Positions 1 through 8,827 are shown, counted from the first letter of the stretch. The stretch: 47,447 bases of DNA from an uncultured Pelagibacteraceae bacterium (GCA_902589795.1 CACIUJ010000006.1:1-47447); one strand, 5' to 3'. Notes: a model not told the origin generated them from the sequence alone. Program-made: numbers and translations.

Positions 1-1
1 T

Positions 2-397
2 GATGTTCAGTCTGATACTATAGCTCAGGGATTTGGTTCGTTAGGTCTTATGACAAGCGTTTTAATGTCACCGGATGGCAAAACCATAGAATCTGAAGCT
101 GCACATGGAACAGTAACTAGACATTATAGATTACATCAGGAAGGTAAAGAAACTTCAACAAACCCCATAGCTTCAATTTTTGCATGGGCTCGAGGTTTAT
201 ATCATAGAGCTAAACTAGACAGTAATGAGGAATTAAAAAAGTTTGTAAAAACTCTAGAGAAAATTTGTATAGAGGCTGTTGAAAAAGGACATATGACAAA
301 GGATTTAGCTTTATTGGTCAGCAAAAAACAAAAATTTTTAACTACAAATGAATTTTTAGAAGTAATAAATTCTGATTTAAAAAAAAATCTTAATTAA
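2..397 (+). CDS. icd: Isocitrate dehydrogenase (NADP+), C-terminal part; 5' end lies outside the window
   Basis: Converts isocitrate to 2-oxoglutarate and CO2 in the TCA cycle and supplies cytosolic NADPH. The reading frame is open from base 2, so the gene enters from the left; 131 codons are visible, about the last third. The stretch reading [19 protein letters not shown] followed by [20 protein letters not shown] matches the C-terminal substrate/cofactor region of the eukaryote-like (type II) NADP-dependent enzymes common in alphaproteobacteria. The ATG at 50 is internal, not the start. The gene converges on alaS, and the two stop codons overlap within the 8-bp palindrome TTAATTAA at 390-397. 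The family call is strong; that it is the only Icd of the genome cannot be judged here. Confidence 0.93.
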   Translation, partial: DVQSDTIAQGFGSLGLMTSVLMSPDGKTIESEAAHGTVTRHYRLHQEGKETSTNPIASIFAWARGLYHRAKLDSNEELKKFVKTLEKICIEAVEKGHMTKDLALLVSKKQKFLTTNEFLEVINSDLKKNLN

Positions 398-3062
398 TTT
401 TTTTACTTAATGTTTTAAAGGCTTCTTCAATTTTATCTTTATTTACACCACCCGCTTGTGCAAAATCCTTTCTACCTCCGCCGCCTTTTCCACCAAGAAC
501 TTTAGAAGCAATTTTAACAAGTGATACTGCGTCATATTTTTTTGTTAATTCACTAGTTACACCGACAGCAACACCAACTTTGCCTTCATATGTTGAAAAA
601 CCAACTACAATACCTTCTTGGATTTCTTTTTTGCTTTGATCTACAATATTTCTTAGTTCTTTTGGTGGTAAATCAATTAAAACTTGGTGTCTTAAAGTAA
701 AAGAACTTATCTTTTTATCTTTGACAATATTCTTGTTTTTGTCTTTAACTATATTTTGAATTTTAATTTTATCTAATTGTTTATTTAAATTCTTAATATT
801 TTCAGATAATTCTGCATTGTCTTTATAATCAGGTCTAACTTTATATTTCATTAATTCATTTTTAATCGAATCTAATTGATCTTTTAAGTTTTTTTCCTTT
901 ATAGATTTATCCTTTTTTAAAGATTCTTCATATTCATCTAATTGCTTTTCTCTTAAAGCTTCAACTCTTCTAACGCCTGCGGCTATTGAAGACTGGTTGA
1001 TAATTTTGAACCTTCCTATGTCTTTTGTGTTTTTGACATGAGTCCCTCCACATAATTCAGTTGAAAAATAACTACCATTCTCTTTACCCATAGACAAAAC
1101 TCTAACTTCTTCCCCGTACTTTTCACCAAACATAGCTAAAGCACCTTTGGCCACAGCTTCTTTGGGTGTCATGATTCTAGTCTTAACATCAGCCGCTGTA
1201 TTCACCATTTCATTCACATATTTTTCAATTTTTTGAATTTCTTTTTTTTCAATTGGTTTATTGTGACTAAAATCAAATCTAAGCTTTTCAGAACTAACTA
1301 AAGATCCTTTTTGAGTAACATGTTTTCCAAGTATTCTTCTTAAAGCTTCATGAAGCAGGTGTGTGGCAGAATGATATGCTCTAGTATCATTTCTTCTCTG
1401 GACATTAATTTCTAGGTTTACAGTTTGATTAACTTTTAACAATCCCTTTTCAACCTTTCCATAATGAACATGGAGATCGTCCATTTTTTTTTGGGTATCA
1501 TTAACAAGAACTTTACAATTGTTAGAATAAATTATCCCTTGATCTCCAATCTGCCCTCCTGATTCAGCATAAAATGGTGTTTGATTTGTTATTATTTCAA
1601 CTTCATCTCCGGCCTTTGCTTCGTTCACAAAATCTTTACCTTTTGAGATTTTTAAAATTACTCCCTCGAGTTTATCAAATTCATAACCCAAAAATTCTGT
1701 AGGATTAATCTTCTCCCTAATCTTAAACCATTTCTCTTCTATTGCTTTGTCGCCAGATCCTTTCCAATGAGCTCGTGCTAACTTTTTGCTTTTTTCCATT
1801 TCTTTTTCAAAACCTTCATTGTCAACTTTAATATTTTTATTTTTTAAAATATCCGCGGTAAGATCTAGTGGAAATCCATAAGTATCATATAACTTAAATG
1901 CAACTTCGCCAGGAAAAGAATTATTTTTTACTTTATTTAAATTCTCATTTAAAATTTCTATTCCTCTATTAAGTAATGAGGAAAATTTTTCCTCTTCAGT
2001 TTTTAAAGTTTCTGTAATCAAAGGTTCTGCTCTCTTTAATTCTGGATAGGAATCTGACATTTCTTTAATTAAAGTAGGTATCATCTTATAAAAAATTGGC
2101 TCTTTACTTCCTAATGTATGTGAGTGTCTCATCCCTCTTCTCATTATTCTTCTTAATACATAACCCCTGCCTTCATTTGAGGGTAAAACCCCTTCGGCAA
2201 TTAAAAATGAGCTAGCTCTTAGATGATCTGCTATGACTCTATGGCTTGATATATTTTCTTTACTTATTTTAGTTTTGGTCAAGTTTGATGATGCTTCAAT
2301 TAAATTTTTAAAATGATCGGTTTCATAATTATCATGTGTCCCTTGTAGTAAGGCTGAGATTCTTTCTAAACCCATTCCCGTGTCTACTGAAGGTTTAGGT
2401 AAACTAATTCTTTTGTCTTTAGAAACCTGCTCGAACTGCATAAATACGAGATTCCATATTTCTATAAATCGATCTCCATCCTGATCTTTGCTTCCAGGAG
2501 GACCTCCTTTTAGATGTTTTCCATGATCATAAAATATTTCTGAGCATGGTCCACAAGGACCTATATCACCCATTGACCAAAAGTTATCGTTGGTGGATAT
2601 TTTATAAATTCTACTTTCCGGTAAACCTGCAATTTTTTTCCATAAGTCAAAGGCTTCTTTATCCTCTGAGTATACACTTACGCTAAGTTTCTCTTTTGGT
2701 ATTTTAAATTCCTTAGTTATTAAATTCCAAGCTAGCTCAATAGCAACATCTTTAAAATAATCGCCAAATGAGAAATTTCCTAACATTTCAAAAAATGTGT
2801 GATGTCGAGGAGTATAACCAACATTCTCAAGATCGTTATGTTTACCTCCAGCTCTAACACATTTCTGAGATGTGACAGCTCTGCTATAATCTCTTTTTTC
2901 GAGTCCTGTAAAAACATTTTTAAATTGAACCATTCCAGAATTTGTGAACATTAAAGTTGGATCATTGCTTGGTACTAAATTGCTGGAATCAACAACTTTG
3001 TGTTTTTTATTTGAAAAATAATTTAAAAAAGATTTTCTTACACTTTTTAATGTTTTGGACAT
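390..3062 (-). CDS. alaS: Alanine--tRNA ligase
   Basis: Charges tRNA-Ala with alanine and clears mischarged Ser/Gly-tRNA in cis. At 890 aa it is full length. The N-terminal class II catalytic domain is clear ([20 protein letters not shown] near residue 90). The editing domain carries the zinc-type motifs H-x3-H at His564/His568 and C-x3-H at Cys671/His675. The C-terminal DHHA1 domain ends in the glycine-rich motif [16 protein letters not shown] at 857-872. A lysine-rich coiled-coil stretch lies around residues 720-780. The gene lies downstream of recA on the same strand, 96 bp away and behind a hairpin terminator; a recA-alaS-icd neighbourhood is common in alphaproteobacteria. The ATG at 3062 is chosen because [16 protein letters not shown] is the usual N-terminus. 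Confidence 0.97.
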   Translation of the reverse strand: MSKTLKSVRKSFLNYFSNKKHKVVDSSNLVPSNDPTLMFTNSGMVQFKNVFTGLEKRDYSRAVTSQKCVRAGGKHNDLENVGYTPRHHTFFEMLGNFSFGDYFKDVAIELAWNLITKEFKIPKEKLSVSVYSEDKEAFDLWKKIAGLPESRIYKISTNDNFWSMGDIGPCGPCSEIFYDHGKHLKGGPPGSKDQDGDRFIEIWNLVFMQFEQVSKDKRISLPKPSVDTGMGLERISALLQGTHDNYETDHFKNLIEASSNLTKTKISKENISSHRVIADHLRASSFLIAEGVLPSNEGRGYVLRRIMRRGMRHSHTLGSKEPIFYKMIPTLIKEMSDSYPELKRAEPLITETLKTEEEKFSSLLNRGIEILNENLNKVKNNSFPGEVAFKLYDTYGFPLDLTADILKNKNIKVDNEGFEKEMEKSKKLARAHWKGSGDKAIEEKWFKIREKINPTEFLGYEFDKLEGVILKISKGKDFVNEAKAGDEVEIITNQTPFYAESGGQIGDQGIIYSNNCKVLVNDTQKKMDDLHVHYGKVEKGLLKVNQTVNLEINVQRRNDTRAYHSATHLLHEALRRILGKHVTQKGSLVSSEKLRFDFSHNKPIEKKEIQKIEKYVNEMVNTAADVKTRIMTPKEAVAKGALAMFGEKYGEEVRVLSMGKENGSYFSTELCGGTHVKNTKDIGRFKIINQSSIAAGVRRVEALREKQLDEYEESLKKDKSIKEKNLKDQLDSIKNELMKYKVRPDYKDNAELSENIKNLNKQLDKIKIQNIVKDKNKNIVKDKKISSFTLRHQVLIDLPPKELRNIVDQSKKEIQEGIVVGFSTYEGKVGVAVGVTSELTKKYDAVSLVKIASKVLGGKGGGGRKDFAQAGGVNKDKIEEAFKTLSKKIN

Positions 3063-3105
3063 TAATCTTATTAAATACAGTTTTTTACTACTATGTCTAG
3101 ACGGG

Positions 3106-3135
3106 AAGAAAGGCGCCTATTTTAGCGCCTTTCTT
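3106..3135 (-). terminator. Rho-independent-type hairpin downstream of recA
   Basis: AAGAAAGGCGC at 3106-3116 and GCGCCTTTCTT at 3125-3135 form a perfect 11-bp stem around an 8-nt loop. It sits 23 bp past the recA stop, in the gap before alaS. On the leftward transcript the 3' arm is U-rich (GCGCCUUUCUU), but no long U tract follows, so termination may be partial and let some recA transcript run into alaS. It is the strongest GC-rich hairpin noticed in the window. Confidence 0.75.
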
Positions 3136-3158
3136 AAGAGAGCTTTGAGATGAATTGT

Positions 3159-4256
3159 TTAATCTTTTTTAGGAGTATCTGCTTTTTCTTGTGCTGGATT
3201 TCCTTCAATTTTCTTTGAAATTAGCCCAGCTTTGGTTCTTATTGCCATTTCTATTTCTGCAGCTACTTTTGGATTTTTTTCAAGGAAAATTTTTGCATTT
3301 TCTCTTCCTTGTCCAATTTTTTCACCTTTGTAGGCATACCAAGCACCTGATTTTTCAACTATATCTGCTTTGCTGCCTAAATCTATTAGTTCTCCAGATT
3401 TGCTGATTCCTTTTCCATACATTAGGTCAAATTCTATAACCTTAAATGGAGGGGAAACTTTATTTTTAACTACTTTAACTCTTGTAGAATTGCCTATAAT
3501 TTGTTCTTTTTCTTTTATAGCTCCTATTCTTCTAATATCCATTCTTACAGATGAGTAAAATTTTAGAGCATTACCTCCAGATGTCGTTTCTGGATTGCCA
3601 AACATAATACCGATCTTCATCCTTATTTGATTGATAAAAATTACCATCGTATTAGTTTTTGCAATTGAGCTTGTTAATTTTCTAAGAGCCTGGCTCATTA
3701 ATCGTGATTGTAACCCTACGTGATGATCTCCCATTTCCCCTTCTAGCTCTGCTCTTGGAGTTAAGGCTGCAACAGAATCAATTACCAAAACAGAAATTGA
3801 GCCTGATTTTATTAATGTATCAGCTATTTCCAATGCTTGTTCACCTGTGTCTGGTTGTGATATCAAAAGTTCTTCTGTTTTTACCCCCAATTTTTTTGCA
3901 TAAACAGGGTCCAAGGCATGTTCTGCATCGACAAATCCACAAATTCCACCAACCTTTTGTGCCTCCGCAACCACTTGTAAGGCTAAGGTCGTTTTTCCAG
4001 AAGATTCTGGTCCATAAATTTCTATAATTCTTCCTTTAGGAAGCCCACCTATCCCAAGAGCTAAATCTAAACTTAAAGATCCTGTTGATATAGACTCAAT
4101 GTTTAAAGCTGCTTTTTGACCTAGCTTCATTACTGAGCCTTTTCCAAAATTTTCATCTATTTGGCTAATAGCTGCGTCTAAAGCTTTGCTTTTCTCTTTT
4201 GCTTCTGTTTCTTGATTTTTACCTGTTTTTACTACTTTTAAGTTATTTTTAGTCAT
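3159..4256 (-). CDS. recA: Recombinase RecA
   Basis: Strand-exchange ATPase for homologous recombination; on ssDNA it also triggers self-cleavage of LexA/UmuD-type proteins. At 365 aa it has the usual length, with a basic N-terminal tail of about 20 residues. Walker A is GPESSGKTT at residues 82-90; the Walker B region ([11 protein letters not shown]), the L1/L2 DNA-binding loops ([15 protein letters not shown] and a [14 protein letters not shown]-type loop) and the acidic/lysine C-terminal tail are all present. The ATG at 4256 is supported by an AAGGA Shine-Dalgarno sequence at 4261-4266, one of the few good ones in this window. Upstream sits a promoter with an SOS-like box between the -35 and -10 elements. 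The gene is transcribed alone up to the hairpin at 3106-3135. Confidence 0.98.
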   Translation of the reverse strand: MTKNNLKVVKTGKNQETEAKEKSKALDAAISQIDENFGKGSVMKLGQKAALNIESISTGSLSLDLALGIGGLPKGRIIEIYGPESSGKTTLALQVVAEAQKVGGICGFVDAEHALDPVYAKKLGVKTEELLISQPDTGEQALEIADTLIKSGSISVLVIDSVAALTPRAELEGEMGDHHVGLQSRLMSQALRKLTSSIAKTNTMVIFINQIRMKIGIMFGNPETTSGGNALKFYSSVRMDIRRIGAIKEKEQIIGNSTRVKVVKNKVSPPFKVIEFDLMYGKGISKSGELIDLGSKADIVEKSGAWYAYKGEKIGQGRENAKIFLEKNPKVAAEIEMAIRTKAGLISKKIEGNPAQEKADTPKKD

Positions 4257-4303
4257 AATTTTCCTTTTTTTAGAACGAATTTAGTTAACGAATCATACAT
4301 TTC

Positions 4304-4331
4304 AATGTACACATTTTGTTCTTTTTATCAA
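4304..4331 (-). promoter_or_regulatory. Putative recA promoter with embedded SOS-type operator
   Basis: Read on the minus strand: TTGATA (-35, 4326-4331), a 16-bp spacer, then TACATT (-10, 4304-4309). The 15-mer GAACAAAATGTGTAC (4307-4321) spans the spacer and most of the -10. It matches the alphaproteobacterial LexA box GAAC-N7-GAAC at 7 of 8 fixed positions (the second half-site is GTAC) and shares its first nine bases with the perfect box upstream of umuD. A repressor bound here would block RNA polymerase directly. The operator role is inferred from position and consensus. Confidence 0.6.
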
Positions 4332-4383
4332 TAGTTAATAATAACATTTAAAATCAATGCTTTTTTAACAATTATTAAAAATT

Positions 4384-5670
4384 TTAACCTTTAAGATTTA
4401 ACTGTTTCGCGGTGAGTCGACCTATTGCTGATAAAAGATTAAATTTGGATATAAGAAAATTTCTTTCCGAACTAGCTAAATTTATTCTTGAATTTAATAA
4501 TATCGTACGAGATTGAATTACCTCCAAAGTGGTTCTACTTGTTCCTGATTCATATTCAAGGGTAATTCCTTCATTAGCAATTTCAGCTGCTTTTACTTGA
4601 GATCTTATTGAGTCTAATACACTTTGTGAAGATTGGTAATTTGACCATGCGTTAGCTACATTAGTTTCAATTTTTTTCTTACTATCTTCAAGCAACAATT
4701 CTTTTTGATTTTTAATTTCTTGAGCTTTTCTTAAGCTAAATAGGTTGCTGCCTCCAGCAAATAATGGCCAACTTGCCGTAGCTTTAAATGTTTGTTGAGT
4801 TCTCTCCTGTATGCCTGAACTAAAATCGTCCTGTTCAGCAACTTCGTAGGATAGCGTTGCTGATGGAGATAAATCTGATCCAGAAATAATAACATCCATT
4901 TTTGCTTGCTCATATTCTAATATTGCAATTTGCAAATCTGGATTTTCAGATTTTGATATATTAGAAGCTGCAGCTAAACTTTCAGGTAAATTTAAATTAA
5001 TACCATTTGATTCCATCGTATTTTGTGTAGGTTTTTTTCCAATAACTTTTTCAAAATTCATTTCAGTGGTAACTAAATCATTTTTCGCTGAAATTAATTG
5101 TGCTTTAGCGCCTGCCAAAGAGGATTCTGATTGAGCCAGATCTGTTAAACTAATTTCTCCTTTTTCAAGCCTATTCTGGTCCGTTTCAACTTGTCTTTCC
5201 AAAAGATCTATATTCATTAAATTAATGTTAACTTTTTTTCTATTAAGCAAAAGTTCTGTATATGTTTTTGCTGCTTCCAATAGAATTTCTTGTTCTGTTT
5301 TTTTCAACTTTAATTCTCCTAAACTTTGGCCATGTTTTTTTTTTATGAAATTCGCAACACCACTTCCTCCTTGAAAAATCTTTTGTTCTATTTTGATTGA
5401 TTGTTCTGAAGGTTTGAAATTTGAATCGCTTCCTTTGGTTTTGGTATTATCTTGATCACTAACATAACCCGAAATAGTTACGCTGGGCAAAAACTCGCTA
5501 ACAGATTCTCTTTTCTCTTCTATAGCTGCTCTCATGTTTGCTCTTTCAGCATTTAATTTTGGATTGTTTAAAAAAGCAGAATTTAAAGATTCGAATAGCG
5601 TGTCAGCTTTTAATTCAAAGGGAATAAAAGCTAGCATTGATAAAAAAATAAAATTAAATAAAAATTTCAT
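4384..5670 (-). CDS. tolC: TolC-family outer-membrane efflux/secretion channel
   Basis: Forms the outer-membrane exit duct for tripartite drug exporters and type I secretion. At 428 aa it is near family size. The N-terminus is a signal peptide with hydrophobic core FLFNFIFLSMLAFIP and likely cleavage after the Ala of ELKA, about residue 22. The rest is long alpha-helix with the family's two-fold internal repeat: LNSAFLNNPKLNAERANMRAA early, and a second copy around residue 240 (SENPDLQIAILEYEQAKMD). The C-terminal helices include EYESGTSRTTLEVIQSRT. It is the last gene of the leftward GFA-glycerate kinase-tolC run, 4 bp after the kinase. No inner-membrane partner is adjacent, so which exporter it serves is open. 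TolC rather than a nodulation-type OEP is likely but not proven. Confidence 0.88.
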   Translation of the reverse strand: MKFLFNFIFLSMLAFIPFELKADTLFESLNSAFLNNPKLNAERANMRAAIEEKRESVSEFLPSVTISGYVSDQDNTKTKGSDSNFKPSEQSIKIEQKIFQGGSGVANFIKKKHGQSLGELKLKKTEQEILLEAAKTYTELLLNRKKVNINLMNIDLLERQVETDQNRLEKGEISLTDLAQSESSLAGAKAQLISAKNDLVTTEMNFEKVIGKKPTQNTMESNGINLNLPESLAAASNISKSENPDLQIAILEYEQAKMDVIISGSDLSPSATLSYEVAEQDDFSSGIQERTQQTFKATASWPLFAGGSNLFSLRKAQEIKNQKELLLEDSKKKIETNVANAWSNYQSSQSVLDSIRSQVKAAEIANEGITLEYESGTSRTTLEVIQSRTILLNSRINLASSERNFLISKFNLLSAIGRLTAKQLNLKG

Positions 5671-5674
5671 CTAT

Positions 5675-6598
5675 TTACTTCCTAAATAATATGTTTTTAG
5701 TTTCGTGATTTTTTTTTAATAACATAACCACTGATGCAGATTTACTTAAATCTTTAATCATTTGCAAAGTAATTCTTTGATAAAACATTATGAAACGTTT
5801 TATTTCTTGAAAATTCATAATTTTTTTATTTGGGCGTGACTCTTTTTTTAGTTTTTTCTCTTGGAGAAGTCTCCATTTAAATACCATTTTAAAATTTGGA
5901 ATTTTGATAAAAATAAAATGATCTATTTTTTCAAAAAAACTTTTATAATCTTTTCTAAGTCTCTCGTTTACATATTTTCTCCATATTAATTTTTTATCTT
6001 CATTTTTTTCAAGATTATTAACTGCTTTTTTTATTAAAGAATTTGATTGAGATTTGGCTCCGACACACCAACCTTCTAGTATAACAATCTCAGGTTTTTT
6101 ATTTATTGTATACCAGTATTTTTTTTTTAAACGATCGTCGATTGATTTGTCAAATTTTGGCAGCTTAAATTTTTTTAATTTTTTTTTTTTTATATTATAA
6201 AAAAATTCTTTAAGCAGATTTATATCATGAGTTCCTGGCACACCTCTTGTTTTAAAAAGTGGGTGAATTTTCTTCGACATTGTATTACGATCTTTTGAGG
6301 TTTTGTAAAAATCATCAATAGAACTGATCTGAGTTTTTCTTTTAAAAAATTTTTTTAAAATAATCTTTAAAATTCCTGCTACAGTTGTTTTTCCCGACCC
6401 TTGTCCACCTGATAAACCTAAAAATAATGTTTCGCCTTTTTCTTTATATTTTTTTTCTATCCAAAATGTCATTGGGATATAAATATTTTTTAAAATTTTC
6501 ATTTTACTTCTTTTAGATTTTGATAAAATTTTTTCTTTTCTTAAAAATTTTAAATAATCTTTTTTTACTTTTAAAAGACAATCCTTCGATTCTTTCAT
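5675..6598 (-). CDS. D-glycerate 3-kinase (plant GLYK-like P-loop kinase)
   Basis: Predicted to phosphorylate D-glycerate to 3-phosphoglycerate, the last step by which glyoxylate/glycine-derived carbon re-enters central metabolism. Walker A is GGQGSGKTT at residues 64-72. Further family marks follow: SSIDDFYKT, the RGVPGTHD substrate motif, PKFDKSIDDR, and EGWCVG near residue 175. At 307 aa it is in range for this family and unlike GlxK or glycerate 2-kinases. The protein is strikingly lysine-rich, with a run of 13 adenines in the coding strand at 6179-6191 (residues about 136-140). The start codon overlaps the end of the GFA gene by 4 bp, so translation is probably coupled; tolC follows at 4 bp. 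A related uridine kinase-like P-loop enzyme is the main alternative, but the RGVPGTHD/EGWCVG pair favours glycerate kinase. Confidence 0.8.
   Translation of the reverse strand: MKESKDCLLKVKKDYLKFLRKEKILSKSKRSKMKILKNIYIPMTFWIEKKYKEKGETLFLGLSGGQGSGKTTVAGILKIILKKFFKRKTQISSIDDFYKTSKDRNTMSKKIHPLFKTRGVPGTHDINLLKEFFYNIKKKKLKKFKLPKFDKSIDDRLKKKYWYTINKKPEIVILEGWCVGAKSQSNSLIKKAVNNLEKNEDKKLIWRKYVNERLRKDYKSFFEKIDHFIFIKIPNFKMVFKWRLLQEKKLKKESRPNKKIMNFQEIKRFIMFYQRITLQMIKDLSKSASVVMLLKKNHETKNILFRK
6179..6191 (-). repeat. 13-nt A/T homopolymer inside the glycerate kinase gene
   Basis: Thirteen consecutive T on the plus strand encode ATA-AAA-AAA-AAA-AAA of the kinase. The frame is intact here. Tracts this long are prone to polymerase slippage, so length variation between cells or in transcripts is possible. 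It is the longest homopolymer I noticed in the window. Confidence 0.9.
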
Positions 6599-6966
6599 TG
6601 CTTTTTATCAAGAGGATGGTTGGCGCCATCACTTATTATAACATTTTTTAACTCAAATGGATTTATGCCTTCAACGCACGCAACGTTTATCATATAAACT
6701 TTATCATGATTACTTCTTGGATTTGTATGTGTATAAATTCCACACTTTGAACAAAAATAATGTTCAGCTACTTTTGTGTGATATTGATAAAGAGTTAGTA
6801 AATCTTTTCCTTTAACAAGTTTAAAATTATCTGGGTTAACTGGCGTCATGATATAGCCTTTCCTTTTACAAATTGAGCAATTACATCTAACAAGTTTTTC
6901 AAATCCACTTTCTGCTAATTTTATTTCGGCCTCTACTCCACCACAGTGACAGGTCAATTTTTTCAT
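6595..6966 (-). CDS. GFA/CENP-V-type zinc protein
   Basis: Member of the GFA family (Mss4-like fold), which includes glutathione-dependent formaldehyde-activating enzyme and many uncharacterised proteins. At 123 aa it has typical length. Both zinc sites are complete: Cys6 and Cys8 (TCHCGG), Cys28, Cys30 and Cys33 (RCNCSIC), and Cys72 and Cys75 (CSKCG). The family's THTNPRS stretch and the C-terminal DGANHP motif are present. It is the first gene of the operon with D-glycerate kinase (4-bp overlap) and tolC. No formaldehyde dehydrogenase is nearby and most GFA proteins have no proven reaction, so only the family should be annotated. No Shine-Dalgarno is visible before the ATG at 6966. Confidence 0.85.
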   Translation of the reverse strand: MKKLTCHCGGVEAEIKLAESGFEKLVRCNCSICKRKGYIMTPVNPDNFKLVKGKDLLTLYQYHTKVAEHYFCSKCGIYTHTNPRSNHDKVYMINVACVEGINPFELKNVIISDGANHPLDKKQ

Positions 6967-7013
6967 TTTTTTAATTTAAATTTTTTAACACCATTTTTAT
7001 ATACTGCTAATAG

Positions 7014-7022
7014 TTATCCACA
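7014..7022 (+). promoter_or_regulatory. DnaA-box-like 9-mer 1
   Basis: TTATCCACA, an exact match to the classical high-affinity DnaA box. It lies in the 198-bp divergent intergenic region between the GFA operon and umuDC, in the same orientation as a second box at 7106-7114. A role in gene regulation, initiator titration or an origin cannot be told apart from sequence alone. Confidence 0.5.
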
Positions 7023-7105
7023 TATTAACTAAGTTTGATTTTAATGTTCATGGTTTGATTCGGTTTGGATTCTTTTTTGGACTCAAAATACAACTTATTG
7101 GATAC

Positions 7106-7114
7106 TTTTCCACA
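7106..7114 (+). promoter_or_regulatory. DnaA-box-like 9-mer 2
   Basis: TTTTCCACA, a one-base variant of the DnaA box that fits the relaxed form TTWTNCACA. It lies 92 bp downstream of the first box, same orientation, and just upstream of the umuD -10 candidate at 7133-7138, where bound protein could affect transcription. Confidence 0.4.
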
Positions 7115-7132
7115 GCTTGTCATAAATGCTTT

Positions 7133-7161
7133 TATAATGTAATCTAGAACAAAATAAGAAC
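7133..7161 (+). promoter_or_regulatory. umuDC promoter -10 and SOS-type operator
   Basis: A consensus -10 hexamer TATAAT lies at 7133-7138 with no convincing -35. Directly downstream, GAACAAAATAAGAAC at 7147-7161 is a perfect GAAC-N7-GAAC, the alphaproteobacterial LexA operator. The expected transcription start (about 7145) is 2 bp before the box, and the box ends 3 bp before the umuD ATG, so bound repressor would cover the initially transcribed region. The leader would be only about 20 nt, with no Shine-Dalgarno. Confidence 0.72.
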
Positions 7162-7164
7162 ATT

Positions 7165-7560
7165 ATGAAATTATTATTACCATTTCATCTGTATAAAGTT
7201 GGGGCTGGCTTTCCGTCTCCTGCAACAGATTACGTGGAAGATGATATTGATCTTAATACTCATTTAATAAAAAACATACCATCCACATTTCTTATTAGAG
7301 TGCAGGGAAAATCTATGAGCAAAGTTGGAATTCATAATGATGATCTTTTGGTGGTGGACAGAAGTTTAGATCCAAAAAATTTTTCTACTGTAATTGCTAA
7401 TGTTAATGAAGAACTGGTTGTAAAAACTTTTATAAAAGAAAATAATCAATCTTTTCTAACTTCTGGATCAAAAGAAATTAAAGATAAAATTAATTTAACC
7501 GAAAATCCTGAAATTGTTATTTGGGGTGTTGTAACTTACACTATCCATGCTCTACAATAA
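7165..7560 (+). CDS. umuD: UmuD-like S24 self-cleaving peptidase, polymerase V accessory subunit
   Basis: UmuD is converted by RecA-stimulated self-cleavage to UmuD', which with UmuC forms the error-prone polymerase V. At 131 aa it is slightly shorter than E. coli UmuD (139 aa). The cleavage site is Ala14-Gly15 in VGAGFPSPATDY, aligning with Cys24-Gly25 of E. coli. The catalytic Ser50 (GKSM) and Lys87 (VVKTF) form the Ser-Lys dyad. There is no DNA-binding domain, so it is not LexA. It overlaps umuC by 14 bp, indicating coupled translation, and has a perfect SOS-type box immediately upstream. Confidence 0.94.
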   Translation: MKLLLPFHLYKVGAGFPSPATDYVEDDIDLNTHLIKNIPSTFLIRVQGKSMSKVGIHNDDLLVVDRSLDPKNFSTVIANVNEELVVKTFIKENNQSFLTSGSKEIKDKINLTENPEIVIWGVVTYTIHALQ

Positions 7561-8827
7561 TAGTAAAATAGCACTAGTTGATTGCAACTCTTTTTATGTT
7601 TCCTGTGAAAAATTATTTAATCCATCAATAAATAAAAAACCAGTTGTGGTTCTTTCAAGCAATGATGGTTGTGTAATTTCCAGATCGACAGAAGCAAAAA
7701 ATCTGGGAATAAAAATGGGAGAACCTTATTTTAAAGTAAAAAAAATAGTAAAAGAAAATGATGTAAAGATTTTTTCAACAAACTTTTCGTTATATGGAGA
7801 TATATCGAGAAGAGTTATGAAAACTTTAAAACAATTTTCTCCAAAAATGGAAATTTATTCTATTGATGAAGCTTTTTTAGATTTATCTTCAATAAAAAAC
7901 GAAGATCTATTAGAACACAGTTATAAAATTAAAAAAACTGTTCTAAAATGGACGGGTATACCAACAAGCATTGGGATTGGAACAACAAAAACTTTGAGCA
8001 AAGCAGCAAATTACATTGCTAAAAAAGAAAAATCAGGAGTTATAGATCTAGTAAATTCAAAAGAAATAGATAAATTTCTTTCAAAAATTAAAATAAACGA
8101 TGTTTGGGGTGTTGGAAAACAACTAACAAAATTCTATATTAAAAATGGAATAAATACAGCCTACGATCTTAAAAAAATACACAATAATTGGATAAAAAAA
8201 AATACAAATGTTTTTGGATCACGTACAGCAATGGAATTAAGAGGATTTCCCTGTGTTTCTTTGGAACCTTATGAAGAAAAAAGAAAAAATTGTTGTGTAT
8301 CAAGATCCTTTGGAAAAAAAGTCACAAGGCTGGAAGATCTTAGTGAAGCTATAACAACACATTGTTTAAACGCAGCCGAAAAAATAAGATTGGATAACCA
8401 AACAGCAAAAAAAATAACTGTTTTTATAAGAACAAGTCCTTTTCAAATAAAAAAAAATTACTACGGAAATTCAAAAGATATTGATCTACCAATAAGAACG
8501 AACGACAGCATTGTACTAATCAAACAAGCTTTGGCTGTTCTAAAAAATATTTATAAAAAAGGATATCAATACCAAAAAGCAGGTATAGTTCTCTCGGGTT
8601 TGAAAGATTTTGATATTTATAACGAAAATCTATTTTCAACAATTAATAATGATAAAAAAAGAATAAAATTAATGCAGGCAATAGACTGTGCAAATATTAA
8701 ATATGGTCGTAATACTCTAAGTATAGCGCAAGCAAGATTAAAAAAAAAATGGAATATTAAAAGACAATATAGTTCCAAAATTGATACTGCCTCTTTTGAA
8801 TTATTACCTACTGTCAGAGTTTTATAA
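7547..8827 (+). CDS. umuC: Translesion DNA polymerase V catalytic subunit
   Basis: Y-family polymerase that copies past damaged bases together with UmuD'. At 426 aa it is full length. The metal-binding carboxylates are Asp12 (ALVDCNSFYVSCEKLF) and Asp107-Glu108 (YSIDEAFLDLS). Helix-hairpin-helix (INDVWGVGKQL) and little-finger segments follow. The C-terminal tail, GRNTLSIAQARLKKKWNIKRQ, resembles the UmuC-specific C-terminal domain rather than DinB. The ATG at 7547 lies inside the end of umuD. The stop overlaps that of the convergent GT2 gene in the palindrome TTATAA at 8822-8827. Confidence 0.95.
   Translation: MLYNNSKIALVDCNSFYVSCEKLFNPSINKKPVVVLSSNDGCVISRSTEAKNLGIKMGEPYFKVKKIVKENDVKIFSTNFSLYGDISRRVMKTLKQFSPKMEIYSIDEAFLDLSSIKNEDLLEHSYKIKKTVLKWTGIPTSIGIGTTKTLSKAANYIAKKEKSGVIDLVNSKEIDKFLSKIKINDVWGVGKQLTKFYIKNGINTAYDLKKIHNNWIKKNTNVFGSRTAMELRGFPCVSLEPYEEKRKNCCVSRSFGKKVTRLEDLSEAITTHCLNAAEKIRLDNQTAKKITVFIRTSPFQIKKNYYGNSKDIDLPIRTNDSIVLIKQALAVLKNIYKKGYQYQKAGIVLSGLKDFDIYNENLFSTINNDKKRIKLMQAIDCANIKYGRNTLSIAQARLKKKWNIKRQYSSKIDTASFELLPTVRVL

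Noticed and set aside
3191-4027. Open frames on the plus strand opposite recA
   Set aside because: They are mirror images of the recA coding frame, rich in Leu/Phe/Pro without any family motif and without ribosome-binding sites.
6967-7164. Replication origin suggested by two DnaA boxes
   Set aside because: Only two boxes, no unwinding repeats, and no origin-linked genes such as dnaA, hemE or parAB nearby. Kept only as DnaA-box-like sites.
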